A stretch of DNA of 8,314 nt from Trueperaceae bacterium. GTDB lineage: Bacteria > Deinococcota > Deinococci > Deinococcales > Trueperaceae. Within the stretch, counting starts at the first letter, position 1. Each line of letters begins with the position of its first letter. Under the pieces are notes generated by a model. The model was not told the DNA's origin, made no database searches, and saw only the letters and a list, made by a program, of their open reading frames with translations. Location: contig JARGGE010000106.1 of the NCBI GenBank assembly GCA_029210865.1, positions 1 through 8,314 of the forward strand, given 5' to 3'. This document shows positions 1 through 5,602 of this stretch, in pieces. The translations under genes were made by a program, and so were the position numbers.

Positions 1-64
1 CGTCGGCGGGCGTGGGTGAGGTGTGGACACGAGCGCCATCGTACCGGGCGCGCGCGGTGCCGGC

Positions 65-204
65 GCGCCGGGGTCGGCGCGGGCCGGTCGCTGCGCTGCG
101 GGCTGCGCGCCCGGTTCGGCGCGCCCGGTTCAGTGCGCCCGGCTCGGTACGCCGGCTTCAGCGCGGTGGCTTCTGCGCGCCGGCTTCAGCGCGCCGGGTG
201 CGCG
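65..204. repeat. degenerate 14-bp tandem repeat array
   Basis: About nine to ten units of 14 bases keep one phase, starting at 65, 79, 93, 107, 121, 135, 149, 163, 177 and 191. The best units are GCGCCCGGTTCGGC (107), GCGCCCGGTTCAGT (121), GCGCCCGGCTCGGT (135), ACGCCGGCTTCAGC (149) and GCGCCGGCTTCAGC (177). The unit at 65 matches the one at 107 at 12 of 14 positions. Units 79, 93 and 191 are weak. The stop codon of the SulP gene (186-188, minus strand) lies inside the unit at 177, so the array covers the 3' end of that gene and its downstream flank. Fourteen is not a multiple of three, and I see no gene on either strand in bases 1-185. The role is unknown: replication slippage product, termination or mRNA-end structure, or a protein-binding array. 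The periodicity is seen directly. Confidence 0.75.
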
Positions 205-1874
205 ATCCCCCAGGCGTCCAGGGCGTGCTCGATCGAGGGCCAGGCGACCTGGGCGCGCCGTTCGGCGTTCCAGTGGGCCCGATCGAGCACGTCGCGGACC
301 GGCCCCTTGAGACCGACGACGGCGGTCGCGACGCCGCGCTGCTCGAGGTCGACGAGCAGCGCCAGCAGCGTCTCGACGCCCACCGCGTCGATGTCGTGCG
401 CCCCGCCCAGGTCGAGCACCAGCCGCTGCGTGTCGGGGCGCGCGGCGAGCAACTCCTCGACGGTGGTGCGCAGGAAGGCGGCGTTCGCGAAGTAGAGCGC
501 GGCGTCGAAGCGCAGCAGCTCCACGCCCGCGACCACCGCGGCGTCCGGGTAGCGGCGCAGGTTGCGCCACAGTCCCTCGTCGCGCTGCCAGCCGAGGCGC
601 GCGACGTGCGGGAAGGCGCTGCGGACGACGAAGAGCCCGAGCGAGGTGGCGACGCCGATCAGGATGCCGGGTTCGATCCCGATCACGAGCGTCGCGACGA
701 AGGTGACGAGCCACGTGGCGCCGTCCTTGGGCCGCAGGCGCCAGAGGTGGCGCGGCTCGGCGAGGTCGACCAGCCCGCTCACCGCGACCAGCACGATGGC
801 GGCGAGCACCGCCTGCGGCAGGTCGCGGAAGGCCGGGGTGAGGAAGGCGAGCGTGACCAGGACCAGGAGCGCGGTGACCACGCTCGCCAGGCCGCTGCGG
901 GCACCCGCCTGAGCGTTGACCGCGGACCGGGAGAAGCCGCCCGTGACCGGGAACGCCGCGATGACGCCGGCGACCAGGTTCGCGAGCCCGAGGCCGGCGA
1001 GCTCGCGGTCGGGGTCGACCTGCTCGCGCTCCTTGGCCGCGAGCGCGCGGGCGACCGCGATCGACTCCATGAAGCCGACGAAGGCGATCGTCAGGGCGGT
1101 CGGCAGCAACGCCAGCACGTCGGGGAGGGTGGGGGCCGGCCACGAGAACGTGGGCAGACCCGCCGGGACCTCGCCGACCGTCCGGACGCCCGCGGCGTCC
1201 AGACCGAACGCGGCGACGACCGCGGTCCCGAGGACGACCACCAGCAGCGGCCCTGGGAAGCGGCGGTGGAGGCGGCGACCGGCGAGGAGCAGGGCGATGC
1301 CCACGAGGCCGATCGCCAGCGTCGTCGGGTGGATCTCGCCGACGCGCGTGACCGCGTCGACCACGGTGCGGAGCGGGTGCGAGCCGTCGAGCGGCACGCC
1401 CACGAGGTGGCGCAGCTGCGAGAGGCCGATTACGATCGCGGCGGCCGAGGTGAAGCCCGAGACGACCGCGTGGGAGAGGAAGTTGACGACCACCCCGGAG
1501 CGCAGCAGGCCCAGGCCGAACTGCAGGACGCCCACCAGCAGCGCCAGCGTGGCGGCGAGCGTGAGGTACTCGGCGCTGCCGGGCTCGGCGAGGCGATGGA
1601 CCGCCTCGAAGGTCAGGAGCGAGACGATCGCGACCGGCCCCACCGCGAGCGCGCGCGACGAGCCGACGGCCGCGTAGGCGACGATCGGCAGCGTGGAGGC
1701 CAGCAGGCCCGCCACCGGAGGCATGCCGGCGAGCAGCGCGTAGGCCATCCCCTGCGGCACGAGCATCACCGCGACGGTGAGCCCGGCCATCAGGTCGGGG
1801 GCGAGGTCGCGGCGATCGTAGCGCCGCAACCAGGGGGCGGGGTTGAGCGGGAAGGGGCGGCGGGTGCGCGTCAT
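186..1874 (-). CDS. SulP-family anion transporter with C-terminal STAS domain
   Basis: A 562-residue inner-membrane permease of the SLC26/SulP family, whose bacterial members carry sulfate, bicarbonate or dicarboxylates; the substrate cannot be read from sequence. Residues about 25-90 hold the family signature (DLMAGLTVAVMLVPQGMAYA and the following AGMPPVAGLLAS segment). GFMESIAVARAL lies at 267-278 and PVTGGFSRSAVNAQAGARS at 309-327, with many hydrophobic segments up to about 415. A STAS domain follows at about 445-556. Its usual phospho-acceptor loop reads DIDAVGVETL (494-503), with Ala-Val in place of the Ser/Thr seen in anti-sigma-antagonist STAS domains. The ATG at 1874 is preceded by GAGG with a 7-base spacer. 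The gene lies 67 bases downstream of the persulfide dioxygenase on the same strand, which suggests it moves sulfate, sulfite or a related anion; that is inference. Its stop codon falls within the 14-bp repeat. Confidence 0.93.
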   Translation of the reverse strand: MTRTRRPFPLNPAPWLRRYDRRDLAPDLMAGLTVAVMLVPQGMAYALLAGMPPVAGLLASTLPIVAYAAVGSSRALAVGPVAIVSLLTFEAVHRLAEPGSAEYLTLAATLALLVGVLQFGLGLLRSGVVVNFLSHAVVSGFTSAAAIVIGLSQLRHLVGVPLDGSHPLRTVVDAVTRVGEIHPTTLAIGLVGIALLLAGRRLHRRFPGPLLVVVLGTAVVAAFGLDAAGVRTVGEVPAGLPTFSWPAPTLPDVLALLPTALTIAFVGFMESIAVARALAAKEREQVDPDRELAGLGLANLVAGVIAAFPVTGGFSRSAVNAQAGARSGLASVVTALLVLVTLAFLTPAFRDLPQAVLAAIVLVAVSGLVDLAEPRHLWRLRPKDGATWLVTFVATLVIGIEPGILIGVATSLGLFVVRSAFPHVARLGWQRDEGLWRNLRRYPDAAVVAGVELLRFDAALYFANAAFLRTTVEELLAARPDTQRLVLDLGGAHDIDAVGVETLLALLVDLEQRGVATAVVGLKGPVRDVLDRAHWNAERRAQVAWPSIEHALDAWGIAHPAR

Positions 1875-1890
1875 CGTGGGACCTCACGGT

Positions 1891-1922
1891 CGCGGGGGGT
1901 GGCCGAACGGCCACCCCCCGCG
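1891..1922 (-). promoter_or_regulatory. perfect 14-bp intercistronic stem-loop
   Basis: The arms CGCGGGGGGTGGCC (1891-1904) and GGCCACCCCCCGCG (1909-1922) are exactly complementary around a 4-base loop. The hairpin begins 19 bases after the stop of the dioxygenase gene and ends 16 bases before the SulP ATG, leaving the GAGG ribosome site at 1882-1885 just outside the stem. No U-tract follows in the minus-strand direction, so it is not a standard intrinsic terminator. It may be a U-less GC-rich terminator, an attenuator, or an mRNA-stabilising element that sets different expression of the two genes. Confidence 0.8.
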
Positions 1923-1941
1923 TCGCACGGGCGAGGGCGGC

Positions 1942-3381
1942 TCAGGCCGGGACCGGCGACGTCGGAGCGGCGGTCGGACGACCGGCGGCCACCCACGCGT
2001 CGTACGAACCGTCGAGCTCGCGCGCGTCCGCGAAGCCGAGCGCGCGCAGCGCGCCCGCGGCGACGGTCGCGCGGGCGCCCGTCTGGCAGTAGACGACGAT
2101 CGGGCGGTCGTGCGGCAGGTCGTCGTGGCGGTACGCGACCCGGCCGACGTGGCGCTGTAGCGCGCCGGCGATCGCGCCGGCGGCGTACTCGGACGCGGTG
2201 CGCACGTCGAGCACGAAGGCGTCCGGCACGTCGGCGAGGCCGGTGGGGGGCACCATCGGCACCGGGCCGGCGGTCAGGCCCGCGAGCGAGGTCACGTAGC
2301 CGACCACGCGGTCGATGCCGGTCCAGGCGAGGCGGTCGCGCATCGAGGCGGCCTGGGTGGCGTCGGCGGCGAGCAGCACCAGGCCGCGCGGGTCCTTCTC
2401 GGGGACGATCGTGTAGCTGCCGTAGGTGGCGAACTTCTTGCCCTCGGGCACCACGTAGGCGCCGGGGACGTGGTCGAGGCGCCCCGTCTCGATGACGCGG
2501 GTATCGACCAAGACGAGGTCGCCGACGGTGAGGCGCTCGTGGAGCTGGGCGACGTCGAGCTCGGGCAGCGGCGGGCGTTGGCCGAGGAGCGCCGGGCCCT
2601 CCTTGTTCGTCCACTTCATGCGGCCGAAGTAGAGCGGCGCGTCGGGCTGGCCCTCGAGGAGGACGTCGACGAAGCCGGCCTCGTCGCCGTTCGTCACGTA
2701 GGGCACCCACCAGGCGACCAGCCGCTCGTAGCCGACGGTGGTGCTCGGCACGGAGCCGAGCGCCTTGCCGCAGGCGCTGCCGGCGCCGTGGCCGGGCCAC
2801 ACCTGGACGTGGTCGGGCAAGGCGAGGAAGCGGTCGCGCAGGCTGGCGAACAGCCGCTTGGCCCCCTCGAAGCGGGTGTCGACCCCGCCGGCGGCCTCGT
2901 CGAGCAGGTCGGGGCGGCCGACGTCGCCGACGAAGACGAAGTCGCCGGTGAGGAAGAAGCCGGGCTCTTCGGTGGTGGCGCCGTCGGTCACGAGGAACGC
3001 CAGGTGCTCGGGGGTGTGCCCCGGGGTGTGGACGGCCTGCACGCGCACGTTGCCGACGGTGACGACGTCGCCGTGGTGGAGCGGCTCGTGGGCGAAGGCG
3101 TAGCTCCAGTCGAGGCCCCCGTCCTCGGACGGGGCGCCTTCGGCGGAGAGGTGCAGGCGCGCGCCGGTCCGCTGGGCGAGCTCGCGGGCGCCGGACTGGA
3201 AGTCGGCGTGGACGTGGGTCTCGGTGACGTGGGTGATCCGCAGGCCGTGGCGCGCGGCAAGGGCCACGAAGGTCTCGACGTCGCGGCGGGGGTCGACCAC
3301 GATCGCTTCGCCGGTCGCCTGGCAACCGATGAGGTAACTCGCCTGGGCGAGGTCCTCGTCGTAGATGTGTTGGAACAGCAT
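1942..3381 (-). CDS. CstB-like persulfide dioxygenase-rhodanese fusion
   Basis: A 479-residue cytoplasmic sulfur-detoxification enzyme. An N-terminal metallo-beta-lactamase fold of the ETHE1 persulfide dioxygenase type (about 1-255) carries THVHAD (55-60), TPGHTPEH (119-126, His122), LTGD (Asp147) and PGHG (His198). A non-heme iron held by two His and one Asp (here probably His122 and Asp147, with His58 or His56) would oxidise a persulfide to sulfite. Two rhodanese domains follow. The first (about 275-375) contains no cysteine and should be inactive. The second (about 388-470) has the active loop CQTGAR with Cys432. The order dioxygenase, pseudo-rhodanese, rhodanese matches staphylococcal CstB, which makes thiosulfate from persulfide. 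Cys204 in GSACGK probably corresponds to a cysteine near the iron in CstB. The ATG at 3381 follows AAGGAGG (3385-3391) with a short 3-base spacer. Probably the first gene of an operon with the SulP transporter. Confidence 0.92.
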   Translation of the reverse strand: MLFQHIYDEDLAQASYLIGCQATGEAIVVDPRRDVETFVALAARHGLRITHVTETHVHADFQSGARELAQRTGARLHLSAEGAPSEDGGLDWSYAFAHEPLHHGDVVTVGNVRVQAVHTPGHTPEHLAFLVTDGATTEEPGFFLTGDFVFVGDVGRPDLLDEAAGGVDTRFEGAKRLFASLRDRFLALPDHVQVWPGHGAGSACGKALGSVPSTTVGYERLVAWWVPYVTNGDEAGFVDVLLEGQPDAPLYFGRMKWTNKEGPALLGQRPPLPELDVAQLHERLTVGDLVLVDTRVIETGRLDHVPGAYVVPEGKKFATYGSYTIVPEKDPRGLVLLAADATQAASMRDRLAWTGIDRVVGYVTSLAGLTAGPVPMVPPTGLADVPDAFVLDVRTASEYAAGAIAGALQRHVGRVAYRHDDLPHDRPIVVYCQTGARATVAAGALRALGFADARELDGSYDAWVAAGRPTAAPTSPVPA

Positions 3382-3402
3382 GCGTCCTCCTTCGACCCCC
3401 GG

Positions 3403-3432
3403 AGCCTAATACCCCCCATGGGTATCCGTCAA
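3403..3432 (-). promoter_or_regulatory. promoter of the sulfur operon
   Basis: On the minus strand TTGACG (3427-3432) is followed after 18 bases by TAGGCT (3403-3408). This is a good -35/-10 pair for the housekeeping sigma factor of a GC-rich actinobacterium. Transcription would start near 3396 and give a leader of about 15 bases carrying the AAGGAGG ribosome site. An alternative -10, TATTAG (3406-3411), has a less favourable 15-base spacer. The palindrome at 3409-3425 fills the spacer. Confidence 0.6.
3409..3425. promoter_or_regulatory. CsoR/CstR-like operator palindrome
   Basis: ATACCC (3409-3414), five bases, then GGGTAT (3420-3425) form a perfect inverted repeat inside the promoter of the dioxygenase gene. 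Operators of the CsoR/RcnR/CstR repressor family are GC-rich inverted repeats with TACCC/GGGTA arms of this kind. CstR, the persulfide-sensing member, controls cstB operons in staphylococci. A repressor bound here would cover the spacer and block RNA polymerase. The palindrome is seen; the repressor identity is inference, and no regulator gene is present in this window. Confidence 0.6.
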
Positions 3433-3483
3433 GCGCTTCGGGGACGGTGGTGCCCGGCCGCCGACGGTGGTCTCGCGGCCCCG

Positions 3484-3492
3484 TGCTAGCGT
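3484..3492 (+). promoter_or_regulatory. extended -10 of a leaderless exonuclease promoter
   Basis: TGC followed by TAGCGT (3487-3492) sits six bases before the exonuclease ATG at 3499. A start about seven bases after the -10 would fall on or next to the A of the ATG, giving a leaderless mRNA, a common arrangement in Actinobacteria. There is no purine-rich ribosome site in the bases before the ATG, which fits. No clear -35 is seen. Confidence 0.55.
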
Positions 3493-3498
3493 CCGGGC

Positions 3499-4410
3499 AT
3501 GAGCGACCGCCCCGACGACCTCGAAGCCCTGGCCGCCCGCTTGGAGGCCAGCGGAGCCTACAAGGTGCTGCGCCGGTTGCGCCGCACGCCGCGGATCGAC
3601 CGCGCGTCGCTGCCCGAGGGCGCGCGCGAGGCCGTGGTGATCGACCTCGAGACCACCGGCCTCGATGCCGCCGTCGACGTTCCGATCGAGATCGGGCTCG
3701 TGCGCTTCGCCTACGACCCCGACGGCCGCATCCTGGGCGTCACGGGCGAGTTGAGCGCGCTCGAGGACCCTGGCCGGCCGCTGCCCCCCGAGGTCGCGGC
3801 CCTGACCGGACTGAGCGACGCCGACCTCGCGGGCCAGCGCTTCCCGGACGCGCGCGTGACCGAACTGCTCGACGGCGTCGGGCTCGTCGTGGCCCACAAC
3901 GCCGGCTTCGACCGCCCCTTCGCCGAGAAGCGCTGGCCCGAGCTGCAGCGCTTCCCTTGGGCGTGCAGCTGGCGCGACGTCCCGTGGCAGGACGGCGAGG
4001 GTTTCGCCTCGGGCAAGCTCGAGCAGCTGCTCCTCGCCCACGGCGTCTTCTTCGACGGGCATCGCGCGGTCGAGGACGTGTACGCGACGCTCGACCTGCT
4101 GGGGCGAGCGCTGCCGAGCGACGGCGAGCTCGCCTTCAACCGCCTGCGCGCCAACGCCCGCGCCACCACGGTGCGGCTGTGGGCGGTGAAGTCGCCCTTC
4201 GACGCCAAGGACCTGCTCAAGGCGCGCGGGTACCGTTGGAACGGCGAGGCGCGCACGTGGTGGACCGAGGTCGCCCAGGACGCGCTGGCCGCCGAGCTGG
4301 CCTTCCTCGACGCGTCCGTGTACCCGCGCGGGGCGCCGAAGCTCCCGACGGTGCGCATCGACGCCTGGTCGCGGTACGCCACGCGGGTACCCGACGCGCC
4401 GCCGAGGTAG
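3499..4410 (+). CDS. DnaQ-like 3'-5' exonuclease with extra C-terminal domain
   Basis: A 303-residue cytoplasmic DEDD-family (epsilon/RNase T superfamily) exonuclease. Exo I is VVIDLETTGLD (46-56, with Asp49 and Glu51), Exo II is AHNAGFD (132-138, Asp138), and Exo III is GHRAVEDV (187-194, His188 and Asp193), making it the DEDDh type. All metal-binding acids are present, so it should be active on single-stranded 3' ends of DNA or RNA. The N-terminal 42 residues are a charged helical extension. After the nuclease domain, about 225-275 contains a KARGYRWNGEARTWW segment that resembles small domains with a K-x-x-G-x-x-W...W pattern found attached to various nucleic-acid enzymes (the DUF5710 type is one candidate); the assignment is tentative. 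It is not a polymerase subunit by context. It is transcribed divergently from the sulfur operon and converges with the PFK gene 34 bases away. The substrate is unknown. Confidence 0.88.
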   Translation: MSDRPDDLEALAARLEASGAYKVLRRLRRTPRIDRASLPEGAREAVVIDLETTGLDAAVDVPIEIGLVRFAYDPDGRILGVTGELSALEDPGRPLPPEVAALTGLSDADLAGQRFPDARVTELLDGVGLVVAHNAGFDRPFAEKRWPELQRFPWACSWRDVPWQDGEGFASGKLEQLLLAHGVFFDGHRAVEDVYATLDLLGRALPSDGELAFNRLRANARATTVRLWAVKSPFDAKDLLKARGYRWNGEARTWWTEVAQDALAAELAFLDASVYPRGAPKLPTVRIDAWSRYATRVPDAPPR

Positions 4411-4444
4411 CGGTCGCTCCGCGGGCCACGGCCAGCGATGCGAC

Positions 4445-5593
4445 TCAGTAGAGGAACATCGGCTTGCCGCCGACGTGCCGGATGTTCGGCCGGTAGGCCT
4501 TCGTGTCGTACATCTCCCCGACGTCGACCCGCTTGACGCCCTCCCCGATCAGCGAGATCGGGACGTTGGTGTACGTGCCGCCGCGCAGCGCCACCATGCG
4601 GCCGGACTGGCCCTCGACGGCGAGGTCGGCCGCCATCACCGCGTAGTTGTTGGCGACCATCAGATCGAGCGAATCGGGGCTCCCCGATCGCATCAGGTAG
4701 CCGACGGTCTGGTTGATGATGTCGATGTGGGTGCGCTCTTTCAGCAAGGCGCCCAGCTGCTCGCCGACGCCACCGAGCTTGCGGTGGCCGTAGGCGTCGG
4801 CTTCGCCTCGGAGCACCATCGATCCGCCCTCGATGACCGCGCCCTCGGACACGGTGACCATCGCGTAGTGGCTCGGGTTCGCCTTGCGGTCGTCGATCAG
4901 GAACGCCGCGAGCCGATCGATGTCCACCGGGACCTCGGAGATCACGGCTCGATCGACGCCGGCCAGATAGGCGGTGATCAGCGACGTCTCCCCGCTGTAG
5001 CGGCCGAACAGCTCGATCACGGCGATGCGCTCGTGCGACCCGGTGCTGGTCCGGAGGTTGTGCACGAACTGCACGCCCCTGGTGACGGCGGTTGAGAAGC
5101 CGATGCAGTAATCGGTGCCGTGGACGTCGTTGTCCATCGTCTTCGGGATCGCGATCACCGGAACGCCTTCGTTGTGGAGCCGGAGGCCGTACGAGAGCGT
5201 GTCGTCGCCGCCGATCGGGATCAGCACGTCGATGCCGTACGCCTCGAGCACGTCGATCGCGTGCGGCGTGAAGTCGTACGGCGGCTTGGCGTCGGGTGGC
5301 GGCGTCAGGAAGGCGGGCACGTCGGACGCCTTCACCTTCCCAGGGTTGGTCCGCGAGCTGTGCAGGGTGGTCCCCCCCGAGCGATCGATCGTTCGCACCC
5401 ATGCCGGGTCCAACGGCTGTGCGAACTCCTCGAGAGAGGCAGGATCGGCCGGGTCGACGTACAACAGACCGGCCCACCCGCGGCGCAGACCGAGGACCTC
5501 GTGACCCTGCTCGGCCGCTCGGTTGACGACCGCCTTGATGGCGGCGTTGAGTCCTGGGACGTCACCACCACCCGTGAGGATTCCGATGCGCAT
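4445..5593 (-). CDS. 6-phosphofructokinase, probably pyrophosphate-dependent
   Basis: A 382-residue PFK-A family enzyme that converts fructose 6-phosphate to fructose 1,6-bisphosphate in the cytoplasm. GILTGGGDVPGLN (3-15) is the first phosphate loop. PIGGDDT (126-132) and PKTMDND (150-156) form the donor site and catalytic Asp region, and GSHERIAVIELFGRYSG (185-201) is the sugar-phosphate loop. The second Asp of GGDDT, where ATP enzymes have Gly, together with Lys of PKTMDND, is the known signature of pyrophosphate use; such enzymes are reversible and usually not allosteric. The start ATG is preceded by AAGGAG (5599-5604) with a 5-base spacer. That site overlaps the stop codon of the aldolase gene 9 bases upstream, so the two are likely translationally coupled. 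Codon use is less GC-biased than in the flanking genes. The family is certain; the donor is a residue-based inference. Confidence 0.93.
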   Translation of the reverse strand: MRIGILTGGGDVPGLNAAIKAVVNRAAEQGHEVLGLRRGWAGLLYVDPADPASLEEFAQPLDPAWVRTIDRSGGTTLHSSRTNPGKVKASDVPAFLTPPPDAKPPYDFTPHAIDVLEAYGIDVLIPIGGDDTLSYGLRLHNEGVPVIAIPKTMDNDVHGTDYCIGFSTAVTRGVQFVHNLRTSTGSHERIAVIELFGRYSGETSLITAYLAGVDRAVISEVPVDIDRLAAFLIDDRKANPSHYAMVTVSEGAVIEGGSMVLRGEADAYGHRKLGGVGEQLGALLKERTHIDIINQTVGYLMRSGSPDSLDLMVANNYAVMAADLAVEGQSGRMVALRGGTYTNVPISLIGEGVKRVDVGEMYDTKAYRPNIRHVGGKPMFLY

Positions 5594-5602
5594 GCTCGCT
5601 CC

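Noticed and set aside
65..204. CRISPR array
   Set aside because: The units are 14 bases, adjacent and degenerate, with no spacers and no cas genes.
12..2495. An 827-codon plus-strand open frame covering the transporter and part of the dioxygenase
   Set aside because: It is antisense to two clearly conserved genes, is full of Arg, Gly, Ala and Asp, and shows no domain. GC-rich codons suppress stops on the opposite strand.
1942..3381. Glyoxalase II or a beta-lactamase
   Set aside because: The fusion to two rhodanese domains, the THVHADF motif and the GSACGK segment fit the persulfide dioxygenase group better.
4411..4444. Bidirectional terminator between the convergent exonuclease and PFK genes
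   Set aside because: Only a 5-base imperfect pairing (TCGCT with AGCGA) is present, with no U-tract; it is too weak to call.
3711..5477. A 588-codon minus-strand frame linking the PFK and exonuclease regions
   Set aside because: It is a shifted frame of PFK and then antisense of the exonuclease; both have the conserved motifs in their own frames.
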